64,000 nucleotides of DNA from Candidatus Hodarchaeota archaeon (GTDB lineage: Archaea; Asgardarchaeota; Heimdallarchaeia; Hodarchaeales; Hodarchaeaceae). The notes beneath the pieces were generated by a model that was not told where the DNA came from, ran no database searches, and worked only from the letters and a program-made list of their open reading frames with translations. Each line of letters starts with the position of its first letter. The stretch's first letter is position 1. Made by a program: the position numbers and the translations under genes. Below, in pieces: positions 1 through 9,343 of the stretch. The stretch is from assembly GCA_016840285.1 (NCBI GenBank), contig JAEOSR010000163.1, forward strand, positions 62,001-126,000, given 5' to 3'.

Positions 1-215
1 TTAAGTTGAAAATACAATTTAAGTCGCTTATTGATAGCCATAGGAATTACGGGGAGACCAAGATAATCTTGATGTTCACCAAAGAGACAAATTCTGCCAG
101 GTGAACTAACAGATCCCTTCTTTTTCATACAGAGAAACAAGTTTATCTCACTTAAAATCTCTTCGCCACCCAAATCTGAATGAGATAAATACGAGCAATT
201 TAGTTTCGAAATCAT
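1..215 (-). CDS. GHMP-family sugar kinase, galactokinase-like (N-terminal part, runs off the window)
   Basis: Reading the minus strand from an ATG at 215 gives 71 codons open to the window edge. Residues about 36-57 contain SPGRICLFGEHQDYLG, which matches the galactokinase signature (GR-x-N-L-I-G-E-H-x-D-Y) that binds the sugar, followed by a 'PMAI' segment as in galactokinases. The family uses ATP to phosphorylate a sugar or small alcohol in the cytosol. Galactokinase, a mevalonate-type kinase or another GHMP sugar kinase are all possible; the H-x-D-Y pattern favours a sugar kinase. It is divergent from the small gene starting at 295. Only the N-terminus is visible, so the substrate cannot be settled. 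Confidence 0.75.
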   Translation of the reverse strand, partial: MISKLNCSYLSHSDLGGEEILSEINLFLCMKKKGSVSSPGRICLFGEHQDYLGLPVIPMAINKRLKLYFQL

Positions 216-294
216 CAATCCCTACACAAAATATTTTGAAATTAGCGCCTTCTGAGAGTTTAAAAAGAGATTAATATTTTTAATCTTAAGGAAA

Positions 295-630
295 ATGTTA
301 CAAGTAAAATACTTTCAGAATAAACAGACTATTAGTACGCATTCTCTTAAAAATATCGGATTTGAATTCGATTTATTGTTATTGGGGATGATGACTGCTT
401 TTAGACTTGAATTAACAGAAAAACAGATATGTCAGAACGTTAGAAATCTCCTCAAAGAGCTAGAATTGCCCATAACAAAAGGTTTGGTGTCAGTAGTACG
501 GTACAACCTCTCTTTTTTACAATCAAATGGGTTAATTTTGTGCCAAGAAGGTGGATATATAGTTTCAGAGAAAGGTGAACCATTAGGAATGCGTGCTTTA
601 ATACTTTTCAGACAAACCTTTGTGAATTAG
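295..630 (+). CDS. small winged-helix-like protein, function unknown
   Basis: A 111-residue protein with predicted helices and a C-terminal beta-hairpin-like end ('LIL...GGYIVSEKG') in the order expected of a winged helix-turn-helix DNA-binding domain (helices about 40-80, wing about 80-95). No other domain is present. It stands alone, divergent from the GHMP kinase gene, which would suit a local regulator. The ATG is preceded closely by AAGGA. I do not recognise a specific family, and the winged-helix reading is an inference from pattern only. Confidence 0.55.
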   Translation: MLQVKYFQNKQTISTHSLKNIGFEFDLLLLGMMTAFRLELTEKQICQNVRNLLKELELPITKGLVSVVRYNLSFLQSNGLILCQEGGYIVSEKGEPLGMRALILFRQTFVN

Positions 631-812
631 TTATTTCTCCTATTATTTTTTCCCCTTTAACTTAATGAAGAAGATTTCACTCCTTAGAAAGAACGTAATA
701 GCGAACTTAAAAATCACCGCTATGCTCATATAATCAAACGTAAGCTAAATAATAATAGTTGAATTGAATATTTTTGACTATTATATCCAATACACACCAA
801 GGAGTTAAAGTA

Positions 813-1667
813 ATGGCCCTTAAAATTAAAGTGGAGAATTTAGATTTATTTACTAAAGTTCTGAACGCTGCTGCTGCTGTTTTGGAGGATGATGGAACAT
901 TTTTAATTACTCCCCAAGATGGTATGACTCTCCGAAACATGGATAAGTCTCGATTTGCAATGGTAGACCTGAAAATTAATCCTACCTACTTTAGTGATGA
1001 TTTTATATGTGATAAAGAATATATGATTACTATTCAAATGCAGGATTTGAAGAGGATTTTACAACGCGCTAGAAAGGATGATATATTAACTTTAGAACTA
1101 GATGAAGCTAAGGGTACTCTTAATTTCCTATTCGAAAGTCATGTGAAGAGACAGTTTGTGTTACCTCTTACATTAGCAGAGGAAAATGCACTTCCTGATC
1201 CTACATCTCTCAAACATGATGCTCATGCCAAACTTCGCGGAGGCGCATTAACAGAATTCATCAAAGACGCTGCAATCATCGGTGGTAGTGTGAAGATAAG
1301 CGTTGATTCAGGAAAATTAAGCTTTAGTAGTATCCAAGATAAAAAAGAAGTCAAAATAGAACTCAATGTTAATTCAGACGAGTCTGAAGCACTTGAAATT
1401 ACTAGTGATGGTCATTGTGAGGCGCTATATTCGATTGATACCTTCAAGAATTTAATCTTGGTGGATCAAGCTTTTGCAGTTGTTAATCTTGCGTTTAGTA
1501 CAAATCATCCGTTGAAACTAGTCTATACAAATGAAACTGGGATAACTTTAGGATATCTTCTCGCACCGATGCAGCCTGAAGCTGAGATGGAGGAAGAAGA
1601 TAGCGAAGAAGTTTATGCGGATGAGGATTGGGACTCAGACGAGGAATATGACGAGGACGAAGAGTAG
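813..1667 (+). CDS. pcn: DNA polymerase sliding clamp (PCNA) with an acidic C-terminal tail
   Basis: PCNA homotrimer subunit that encircles DNA and tethers polymerases, ligase and nucleases. The start is the ATG at 813 (MALKIKVENLDLF), preceded by GGAG 9-12 bases upstream; an in-frame ATG at 774 would add a non-conserved leader. The two-lobed clamp fold is followed by the usual C-terminal strand ending 'GYLLAP' near residue 250. Archaeal clamps normally stop there (about 245-250 residues); this one adds about 30 residues that are mostly Glu/Asp. The gene is followed after 52 bp by rfcS and rfcL, the loader genes, so clamp and loader are probably co-expressed. It ends with TAG, which shows TAG is an ordinary stop here. 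Confidence 0.96.
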   Translation: MALKIKVENLDLFTKVLNAAAAVLEDDGTFLITPQDGMTLRNMDKSRFAMVDLKINPTYFSDDFICDKEYMITIQMQDLKRILQRARKDDILTLELDEAKGTLNFLFESHVKRQFVLPLTLAEENALPDPTSLKHDAHAKLRGGALTEFIKDAAIIGGSVKISVDSGKLSFSSIQDKKEVKIELNVNSDESEALEITSDGHCEALYSIDTFKNLILVDQAFAVVNLAFSTNHPLKLVYTNETGITLGYLLAPMQPEAEMEEEDSEEVYADEDWDSDEEYDEDEE

Positions 1668-1719
1668 AGTGCGACCATAGATCCCAATAATTCAAACCAG
1701 CTAAAATCAGGGAAGAAAA

Positions 1720-2706
1720 TTGGTCACTCTTGAACGAATGTGGACAGAATCATTCAGGCCGAGAACTTTAGACGAAGTTGTTGGTCAAACAGAGATTGTA
1801 GAGCGCTTAAAGCAATTCGTACGTCGTGTAGATTTTCCCCATATGCTTTTCTCTGGCCCCCCAGGTGTAGGAAAAACAACCTGTGCAGAAGCAATTGTCA
1901 ATGAGATCTATCCTCCTTCTGAACGTAGCAGTAATGTAAAACGTTTAAACGCTTCGGACGATCGTGGAATTAATGTGGTTCGTCAAGACATAAAGAATTT
2001 TGCCAGGATTCTTCCCTCGGGTTCTACAAGTTATAAGATAATTATTCTTGATGAAGCAGATCAAATGACAAGTGATGCTCAACATGCTTTACGGCAGACA
2101 ATGGAGCGCTATAATGAAATTACACGGTTTATTCTTATCTGTAATTATAGTTCCAAGATAATCAGTCCAATTCAGTCGCGATGCGCTATTTTTCGTTTCA
2201 CAGGGCTTGATATAGATGATATAACGTCACGACTCCAATATATTGCGAAGAAAAAGCAATTAAAAATAGATGAAGAGGCATTAGACGCACTCTACGAAAG
2301 TTCAGAGGGTGATCTCCGTCAAGCAATTAATGCTTTACAAGCTTCTGCCTCTCTTACCTCAGAAATCGATGTGGAAGTAATATACCAAGTTCAAGGTTAT
2401 GTTAAACCAGCTGAAGTGAGAGCTGCAATTATGGAGTGTTTAGAAACACAGCCGAATTTTTCAGCTGCCCGCAAACATATTCAAGTTTTGATGGAATCTT
2501 ATGGACTTTCAGGTCAGGATCTCGTGAAACAACTTAATAGGGAATTAGGTAGGATGCCTGATGATGAAATACCTGAATCAGTCAGGTTTGCGGCTATATC
2601 TATGCTTTCTGAAGTAGATTATCGAATTACCACCGGTTCAAATCCTCAAGTTCAATTAGATGCATTCTTAGCAAAAATGATTTCAGTTGCACAGAAACAG
2701 GGGTAA
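1720..2706 (+). CDS. rfcS: replication factor C small subunit (clamp loader)
   Basis: AAA+ ATPase subunit of the clamp loader that opens PCNA onto primed DNA. Walker A GPPGVGKT is at residues 46-53, Walker B is the LDEAD sequence near 110, and the arginine-finger 'SRC' motif lies near 153; the C-terminal collar follows. At 328 residues it is full length. The start taken is a TTG at 1720 with GGGA about 7 bases upstream; the alternative ATG at 1738 begins exactly at the conserved 'MWTESFRP'. The rfcL gene follows after 5 bp, which indicates one transcript. Confidence 0.96.
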   Translation: MVTLERMWTESFRPRTLDEVVGQTEIVERLKQFVRRVDFPHMLFSGPPGVGKTTCAEAIVNEIYPPSERSSNVKRLNASDDRGINVVRQDIKNFARILPSGSTSYKIIILDEADQMTSDAQHALRQTMERYNEITRFILICNYSSKIISPIQSRCAIFRFTGLDIDDITSRLQYIAKKKQLKIDEEALDALYESSEGDLRQAINALQASASLTSEIDVEVIYQVQGYVKPAEVRAAIMECLETQPNFSAARKHIQVLMESYGLSGQDLVKQLNRELGRMPDDEIPESVRFAAISMLSEVDYRITTGSNPQVQLDAFLAKMISVAQKQG

Positions 2707-2711
2707 ATTTT

Positions 2712-4316
2712 TTGGGTTCAGCTTGGGTGACAAAACATGCACCAATGCGGCGTTCAGAGGTAGTTGGTAATAAAGAAAGTGTAAACTCTATTATTGCTTA
2801 TTTAAACCGTTTTAGGAATCCTAAATTACGATCCAAATTAGTAAAGAAAGCAATTTTATTATATGGTCCACCAGGAATAGGGAAAACCAGCTCAGTTCTT
2901 GCGATAGCAAACGGGTTGAACTTTGACGTTGTAATTGTGAATGCTTCTGATAATAGAAATAAAAAATCTCTTCAGAGTGTTCGTAATGCTTCACTTTTTA
3001 GTTCTCTTAAGGAAAATTTAGACACGAAGGTTATTGGTCAAATTTTATTAATTGATGAAGTGGATGGTCTTAGTGGAACTGCAGATCGGGGGGGATTGAG
3101 AGAGATTGTGGATATTATCAATTTTACAAGGATTCCTTTGATTTTAACTGCAAATGATATTTCAGCACAGAAATTCAAAACACTCAGGAAATACTGTGAG
3201 CTACGCGAGTTTAAGCCTCCCACATCTGAAGATGTCATCAAAATTTTACATCGAATAGCTGAAACTGAATCTATCAAAGTTTCGGATCAAGTTTTGCTTA
3301 GATTAATAGAAATGAGTCAGAATGATATTCGTGGTTCAATTAATTCATTACAAATATTAGCTTCTGGAAAAAAGGAGATAGTTAAGGATGATCTCCAAGT
3401 AATTTCTTATAGAGATACTACTGCTGATTTTCGTGAATTTCTCCAAACCTTATTTGTAGAAGCAAATGGAAGGAAAGCATATGAACAAACACGGATGTTA
3501 AGTGAAGTCGATTATAGTAAACTTCTTCTTCTTCTTCGTGATCTATCGATTTATTTTTTACCAAAATACAATTACAATCAGATAGCTCAAGTTTATGATA
3601 TATTGGCCAAAGCAGATATTGCATTAACTCGTGCCCGAAGCCAAATGGTTTGGTCTCAACTGGCATATTTCTACAGTTATTGTACCAAAGAATTGGCAAA
3701 TGTTATTACGCCTGCTCCTATATTACCTTCTTTCCCAGATTGGCAGTTGCAAGTTCCCTCATATTGGATTATCTTGTCTCGTCAGAAGAAAGGGAAAAAA
3801 ATCGCTTCAAAAGTGGGACGAGTATGTAATGTTTCGTCACAAGCAGCAATCAATTATTACTTTCCTTACCTACGTTTTATTTTTCAGTACAATCCCCAAG
3901 TTGCAGCAGAACTGGCCTTAGAGTTTCAATTTTTCGATATTGAACCAGGAAAACGTAAAACTAAGATCATATGGAATGGTGAAATAGATTACTTCGTTAA
4001 AAGCAAGGATGAAAATCGGGCAATAAAAAAAAGGATACGTGAACTCTATCCTCAAGTAGAACGTGTCCGAAGCCAGAAGATTGATGCAAAAAAATTAGAA
4101 CAGATTAAAGAACAGCAAAGATCGATGAGGAAAAAAGCTCAGATACGAAAAGAAAAGCCACAGAATAAATCTGCTGAACCGAGTAAAAAATTGCAGACTG
4201 AAAGGAAAAAGGGAGTTAAGACGAAAAAATCAGTAAAAAGTAAAGAAACTCCTCAACAAAAACGAAGAAAGAAAAAAATCTCATCCAAAAAATCACTGAC
4301 GGACTTTTTCAATTAA
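2712..4316 (+). CDS. rfcL: replication factor C large subunit with C-terminal PIP box
   Basis: Large subunit of the clamp loader, a pentamer with RfcS. The AAA+ module carries Walker A YGPPGIGKTS (residues 51-60) and Walker B 'LLIDEVDGLSG' near 113. After the collar domain a Lys/Arg-rich tail (about 455-525) ends in KSLTDFFN, a PCNA-interacting peptide of the Q-x-x-h-x-x-F-F type at the extreme C-terminus, as in other archaeal RfcL. The start is a TTG at 2712, because the only nearby ATG (about 2744) would remove the conserved 'WVTKHAP' segment. It lies directly behind rfcS. The gene ends 10 bp from the convergent TPR gene. Confidence 0.96.
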   Translation: MGSAWVTKHAPMRRSEVVGNKESVNSIIAYLNRFRNPKLRSKLVKKAILLYGPPGIGKTSSVLAIANGLNFDVVIVNASDNRNKKSLQSVRNASLFSSLKENLDTKVIGQILLIDEVDGLSGTADRGGLREIVDIINFTRIPLILTANDISAQKFKTLRKYCELREFKPPTSEDVIKILHRIAETESIKVSDQVLLRLIEMSQNDIRGSINSLQILASGKKEIVKDDLQVISYRDTTADFREFLQTLFVEANGRKAYEQTRMLSEVDYSKLLLLLRDLSIYFLPKYNYNQIAQVYDILAKADIALTRARSQMVWSQLAYFYSYCTKELANVITPAPILPSFPDWQLQVPSYWIILSRQKKGKKIASKVGRVCNVSSQAAINYYFPYLRFIFQYNPQVAAELALEFQFFDIEPGKRKTKIIWNGEIDYFVKSKDENRAIKKRIRELYPQVERVRSQKIDAKKLEQIKEQQRSMRKKAQIRKEKPQNKSAEPSKKLQTERKKGVKTKKSVKSKETPQQKRRKKKISSKKSLTDFFN

Positions 4317-4325
4317 GTAGAATAA

Positions 4326-6245
4326 TTATAATTCGCTTAATCGAAAATTAGCCTTTTGTAGGATGAACCAAATTTCGAGTTCTTCTGCTTCTTTTGAGAT
4401 TCGTTTAAGTGAATTAATACCAGCAATATCATTCCTAGTATTAATCCAAAGATTTGCTCTTAAGAGATTAGAGTCAAGAATGAAGGATTTTGACCCTGAC
4501 ATCATCGCATACTCCTCAGCGAGTATACAATGGTTCTCTGCTAACTTATAATTACCTTTTTCCATTTCGATGTAAGCCAAATTTAGATTGGCAGTAATAG
4601 AAACATTCAAATCGGGTAGATCTGTTTTTATAATTTCTAATGCCTTTTTATACCAATCTTGAGCTTTAGAAAAGTCCTGCATTAAGAGATGAATGTATGC
4701 CATACTAATATAGATGCGGGAGAGACAGTGAATGGAGTTCCATTTGAGAAAAACTTTTTCAGCACGATTCAAGAGTTTAATGGCCTGTGATTCGTGTGCG
4801 TGTAAAGCAAGAAGTTCTGCTAAAAGAACAACATTAAGAGGATTTAATGAATCCTTACTTTGGAATAGTGGTTGAATGGTTCGGATGGCTTGAGAAAAAT
4901 CTCTCAGATTACGATACAGAGTTGCTTCTGCTCGTAGGAATCGGTTAAAAACAGGGGAATTAGGTATCATTTGACGTTGAAATTCTTGTCGTTTATCGAA
5001 GAAGGCTTTCGCATGATCGAAATGACCACGAAAGACCGAAATATGACCTTTTATTCTATTTATATCGAATATAAATCGTTGTTTATGCTCAACAGAGACA
5101 TCTAGATGATTAATCGTTCGTTCTGCAAAACTAACATGTTTTTCAGCTTTCATCCACTGATTTAGACCAATTAGTGTTTCAGCGTAATTTAAGTTTGCAT
5201 CAAGGAAAAATAATCCTTTCATCTTATCATCCGCTGCACGAATCGTAGAGTTAAGATGTCGAAGAGCCCACTCCTGCGATTCGTTAAATCGGCTTAAATT
5301 ACGAAAAAAATGGCTTAGTTTTTCTTCAGAAATCATTACGGCGTAATTATTCTTCTGTTTTGTTAGAAGATCGATTTCAAAAGCAAGATTGTTTAATGTT
5401 TCCTTATACATTCCCTGCCTCCAATTGGCAGAAGAAATTTCTGTGTAGCAATCAGCAAGATGAATATCATCTCCAAGTGTTTCGTATAGTGATTTAGCTT
5501 GATTGAGAAAACGGAGTCCCTCTGAAATTGTAGTGCTTCTCTGTCGCAAAAGGGAGCCTACCATATAAGCGAATCTTGCTCCTGCCTCTTGACCCTCAAA
5601 TTCATTTATCATTTCAAATGCGATATTAAAAGAGATTATCATATTTTCATACTTTTCTTCAAGAAATAAATCTAGTGCCTTGGAAACATGGTTTGAAACT
5701 ACTTCAAATGCGGATTGTTCATAAGATCGTCCAGGAGATATTACATTTCTTTGAACTAGTTTGACGAGATTATCAGTAACTTTGAATTTTTCTAAGAGTT
5801 CTAAATCTTTGGATGGAGTTAGGATTGAGAGACGATTCCTTACGAATATATTAAAAATATTTACAAGTTGGTTATTTTGAATGTAATTCCATAAAATCTT
5901 AGCAGTTCGTTGTTCAGCTTCCTGTTGATTATCACCGTCCTCTAGAGCTTTTCTGTATAGGCTAAAAAAGACAATTAAGAAGTCCTGTTGAAAATGATAA
6001 CTTGGTTTTAGAGTATCATCGTATTGGGCCATTTCCTCAGTAATTATTTGAGAGAAGAGTTTACTAGCCAATAAAAATTGATCATCGTGACCAGAAGTAT
6101 TTCTCAACTGTTTGATTAATCTTTGAATCGGTTCGTCTCTTGTTTGGGTTCTAAGGTAATCAAGATCCCCAAAATGTCTAGATGGTTCATTCTGAAGGTA
6201 AGTTCGGACAAGATTCGAATAATCATCCAGTGTAGGTTCATTCAT
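4326..6245 (-). CDS. TPR-repeat protein, role unknown
   Basis: About 639 residues, predicted almost wholly helical, with many tetratricopeptide units; the clearest are in the C-terminal half, such as 'AQDWYKKALEII' and 'AYIEMEKGNYKLAENHCILAEEYA'. Such superhelices usually hold partner proteins. No signal peptide, membrane segment or enzyme domain is seen, so it should be cytosolic. The start is placed at the ATG 6245 (MNEPTLDDY); a TTG nine bases upstream is possible. It is convergent with rfcL and divergent from the M24 peptidase, sharing a 60-70 bp promoter region. A second, shorter TPR protein is at 17430-18596. The partner cannot be deduced. Confidence 0.85.
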   Translation of the reverse strand: MNEPTLDDYSNLVRTYLQNEPSRHFGDLDYLRTQTRDEPIQRLIKQLRNTSGHDDQFLLASKLFSQIITEEMAQYDDTLKPSYHFQQDFLIVFFSLYRKALEDGDNQQEAEQRTAKILWNYIQNNQLVNIFNIFVRNRLSILTPSKDLELLEKFKVTDNLVKLVQRNVISPGRSYEQSAFEVVSNHVSKALDLFLEEKYENMIISFNIAFEMINEFEGQEAGARFAYMVGSLLRQRSTTISEGLRFLNQAKSLYETLGDDIHLADCYTEISSANWRQGMYKETLNNLAFEIDLLTKQKNNYAVMISEEKLSHFFRNLSRFNESQEWALRHLNSTIRAADDKMKGLFFLDANLNYAETLIGLNQWMKAEKHVSFAERTINHLDVSVEHKQRFIFDINRIKGHISVFRGHFDHAKAFFDKRQEFQRQMIPNSPVFNRFLRAEATLYRNLRDFSQAIRTIQPLFQSKDSLNPLNVVLLAELLALHAHESQAIKLLNRAEKVFLKWNSIHCLSRIYISMAYIHLLMQDFSKAQDWYKKALEIIKTDLPDLNVSITANLNLAYIEMEKGNYKLAENHCILAEEYAMMSGSKSFILDSNLLRANLWINTRNDIAGINSLKRISKEAEELEIWFILQKANFRLSEL

Positions 6246-6329
6246 CAGCAACAATATTAAAAGTAAATGAAGATTAAAAGACTGACGAATCGTTGCAATG
6301 CATAAAGAAAAAATTTAATGGGTGATAAG

Positions 6330-7427
6330 ATGGCAAAAAACAATAATTTCGCAAATAAATTAGCTAGGCTTAAATCTCATATGAGAAAATCACAGATAGA
6401 GAACTTAATTGTATCACTTGGCATAAATTTTAGGTATATCTTTGGCTTAATGGAAGAACCGAGTGAAAGGTTACTTATAGGAATAATTGAAGCCGAAGGT
6501 TCTCCCAAAATGCTTGTTCCTAGTTTTGAAGTTGATCGTATCAAGAAAATAACGGGAGTAAAAGATTGTAGAGGATGGGAGGAGACCTCAGATCCTTATA
6601 GCTTGTTATCGGAACTCATAACTTTAGAAAAAGGGAAAAGAATTGCTATAGAACCAAAAATGTGGTTTTCAACGTATAAAAAGCTAGCGAAAAATCTTCC
6701 TGGAATGGAGTTCGTTTCCGCAGAGTCTATTTTTGATCCACTACGCTCTGTTAAGGATGATTATGAGCAAAAATTCCTGCTTGAAGCTTCACAGAAGTCT
6801 GGAAACGCGATTGTTGAAACCCTTAATGAATTAGAAATTGGGATTTCTGAAATAGAGGTTCAATCTCTCCTTAAAGAAAAATTACTCTGGGGTTCAAAGG
6901 AAAAATCATTTGCCTTAGTTCAATTTGGTAATAATTCATCGCTTCCTCATTATCCTGGTGGAGATAGAAAACTAAAAAAGAACGACGTTGTGCTCATTGA
7001 TGCTGGAGGAACCATACAGAACTATTGCGGGGATATTACAATTACTACCGTATTTGGGAAAGCTTCCCAGCGATTTAAGGAGATCTATGATATAGTATTC
7101 ACAGCCAATAAACGAGGAAAGGAAGCAGTGATCGCGAATAAGCTCCCCTCTGAGGTTGACTCAGCAACACGTGAGTATATTTCAAGTAAAGCTTATGGGA
7201 AGTATTTCACCCATCGTACAGGTCATGGTATTGGTTTAGAGGTTCATGAGCATCCATATATCGTAGGAAATAATCAAATCCCACTAATCCCTGGCAATGT
7301 ATTTACAATTGAACCTGGAATATATCTCCCAGGGGAATTCGGGGTACGAATTGAGGATGATGTCATTAAAACAGAAAAAGGAATTCAAACAAGCCAAATT
7401 CCTAGGTATGAACTCATAGAGATTTAA
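6330..7427 (+). CDS. pepQ: M24-family metallopeptidase, Xaa-Pro dipeptidase type
   Basis: Cytosolic pita-bread-fold aminopeptidase/prolidase that releases residues before proline. The metal ligands are visible in order: Asp in 'DAGG', Asp in 'YCGDIT', His in '[10 protein letters not shown]', Glu in 'TIEPGIY' and Glu in 'RIEDDV'. The N-terminal creatinase-like domain occupies about residues 1-130. At about 365 residues it has the length of archaeal PepQ. The ATG at 6330 is chosen because GGTGATAAG lies just before it; an ATG at 6318 is also in frame. Aminopeptidase P is the main alternative. Confidence 0.88.
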   Translation: MAKNNNFANKLARLKSHMRKSQIENLIVSLGINFRYIFGLMEEPSERLLIGIIEAEGSPKMLVPSFEVDRIKKITGVKDCRGWEETSDPYSLLSELITLEKGKRIAIEPKMWFSTYKKLAKNLPGMEFVSAESIFDPLRSVKDDYEQKFLLEASQKSGNAIVETLNELEIGISEIEVQSLLKEKLLWGSKEKSFALVQFGNNSSLPHYPGGDRKLKKNDVVLIDAGGTIQNYCGDITITTVFGKASQRFKEIYDIVFTANKRGKEAVIANKLPSEVDSATREYISSKAYGKYFTHRTGHGIGLEVHEHPYIVGNNQIPLIPGNVFTIEPGIYLPGEFGVRIEDDVIKTEKGIQTSQIPRYELIEI

Positions 7428-7668
7428 ACCACCAAGAGAATTCAATTATATTTGTTCAATAATGGTAAAGATAACAATGAGTAATAATCCTCATAATTAT
7501 GGAAAAGAGATTAAATGGAAAACTGAAAAAACATGCAAAAGAACGTGCACAAAAAGCACTCTTATGCTGTTGCTTACGAAATTGATGGTGAACATCCCAG
7601 AATAAAATTGAGAAGCCAAATATTCCTAATAAAAAGGTTTTTTGCAATAAGAAGGATCTTGAGAAAGC

Positions 7669-8661
7669 ATGGAAATCCGCAAAATTCAAGTTACTGGTGC
7701 AGGAGATACCCGAATTATCTCTCTTCCAAAAGAATGGGCTGAACGTAACCGACTTAACAAGGGAGCAAATGTTATCATCAAAGAGCTCTCTACTGGTGAT
7801 TTAATTATTTTTCCGCAAAATTTAGCCCTTGAACCTCAAAAACGTGTGACTAGGATTATCGAATCTGATCATGTAAATCGAGACATCCTTGCTGCATACC
7901 TATTAGGGAGTGATATAATTACAGTTGTATCTAAGAAAAAGGAAGCTTTAGCTCAAAAAAGCAACATCAGAGACCTAAGTAGGCAATTAATTGGTTTAGA
8001 GATCCTTGGGGAGACTCAAGAGAGCATTGAACTTCACTTCTTAATAGGAGAAGAAAAAGAAAATCCAAAGAAGTATGTCAAAAGATGTTTCTCAATTGCA
8101 AACCAAATGCAAAATGATGCAATTACTGCGTTTCTGAAGGGCGATGCAGCACTAGCTAGAGAGGTAATTGATAGAGATACCGAAGTCAACCGTCTTTATT
8201 TTCTTATTGTAAGAATGTTAAAGATAATGGCGGATGATAAGCGCGAAGTGTCTTATTTAAAAGGACCTGCTTGCTTAGATTGGAGAATGGTTGCAACTTA
8301 TAGCGAAGATCTAGGGGATGCTTCTGTCGAATTTGCCAGAAATGTGAAAGAGTTACCAAACATGTACAAAATGCTTTCTTCAGGGACTCTAGACAAAATT
8401 AAAATGCTTAGTGATACAACTACTGAGTTTTTAACCCAAAGTTTAGATAATTTCTTTGAGCAGAATGTTATTGGTGCGGAAATTATCAAGAAGAAAATTG
8501 CAACACAACTCCGTAATGAACATAGTAAGATTCAAGCTGACATTTCTAAACTCGAGAAAGAAGAAGTTTGGCAATTATCCTCTCTTTTAAACTTGTTCAA
8601 AGAGCTTCATGAAACAGCTATTGATATAGGAGATCTAGTTATTGCGAAAGTCAATGGCTAA
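7669..8661 (+). CDS. AbrB/SpoVT domain plus PhoU-like regulator
   Basis: 330 residues. The first about 45 ('IRKIQVTGAGDTRIISLPKEW', spread over residues 2-24, then 'NRLNKGANVIIKEL') form a swapped-hairpin AbrB DNA-binding domain. The rest is a helical PhoU-like region with two three-helix bundles ('RDTEVNRLYFLIVRMLKIM' near 165-185). This architecture is widespread in archaea as a phosphate-uptake regulator. No Pst transporter or phosphate kinase/response-regulator genes are adjacent, so the link to phosphate rests on the family only. The roughly 240 bp upstream hold no convincing gene. Confidence 0.85.
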   Translation: MEIRKIQVTGAGDTRIISLPKEWAERNRLNKGANVIIKELSTGDLIIFPQNLALEPQKRVTRIIESDHVNRDILAAYLLGSDIITVVSKKKEALAQKSNIRDLSRQLIGLEILGETQESIELHFLIGEEKENPKKYVKRCFSIANQMQNDAITAFLKGDAALAREVIDRDTEVNRLYFLIVRMLKIMADDKREVSYLKGPACLDWRMVATYSEDLGDASVEFARNVKELPNMYKMLSSGTLDKIKMLSDTTTEFLTQSLDNFFEQNVIGAEIIKKKIATQLRNEHSKIQADISKLEKEEVWQLSSLLNLFKELHETAIDIGDLVIAKVNG

Positions 8662-8907
8662 TCTGAGGGATTGATCATAAAAAATCTGATAAAATCACAG
8701 TTGAATCAACATGAATTAGCCAATCCTTTTCCAAACTGGGAATTAATTAAGTATTAATCTTAAAGATTGAATATTATATCTTATAGACTGGATAAAATTG
8801 AATAATACAAGTTTTATCTATAACTAACGGAAATAGGATAGAAACTCTAATAAAGATTTTATAAGGTAGATAAATCAGAAATAAAATTTAGTATTGGAGA
8901 CAAAGAC

Positions 8908-9132
8908 ATGGCCATAAAAGAAGAAATTGCAAACTCTCTTGAAGAGATCCGCCCATACCTGCAAAAGGATGGAGGCGATGTGGAGTTCGTAGACTATGAA
9001 GACGGAATTCTCAAAGTCCGCTTAATGGGAGCTTGTAGGGGATGCCCATATTCTCAAATGACCCTCGCAAATGGCATCAAACGTACATTACAACAAAAAC
9101 ATCCTCAATTAAAGGAAGTAGAGGGCGTTTAA
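8908..9132 (+). CDS. NFU/NifU C-terminal-domain Fe-S scaffold protein
   Basis: A 74-residue protein that is essentially a complete NifU-like C-terminal domain. 'LQKDGGDVEFVDYEDG' and the Cys pair C43-x-x-C46 ('GACRGCPY') are the hallmarks; a homodimer would hold a 4Fe-4S cluster between its two Cys pairs for delivery to target enzymes. GGAGA lies about 10 bases before the ATG. The gene is monocistronic. Possible clients in the window include Taw1 and the CCG-type Fe-S protein, but nothing links them directly. Confidence 0.92.
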   Translation: MAIKEEIANSLEEIRPYLQKDGGDVEFVDYEDGILKVRLMGACRGCPYSQMTLANGIKRTLQQKHPQLKEVEGV

Positions 9133-9343
9133 ACTTTTCATATGAGAATCCTCTTCTATAATCACTTTAGTTTTTAAACTCTTTTAAGCTAGATATTAAT
9201 CAGGGGACGATCTTTCTCCTGATGAACTTTTTTCTACTAACAATTTCATGTCAGTAAAATTTGATATTGAATACTTTAAATATTGTATCTGATATTGAAT
9301 CTTTAGTCTAAGAAGATCTAAAGATTATTAATGATGAATTTCA

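Noticed and set aside
7477..7668. Short frames upstream of the AbrB-PhoU gene
   Set aside because: Several 23-48-codon frames overlap in different phases with no conserved-looking sequence; treated as leader or intergenic sequence.
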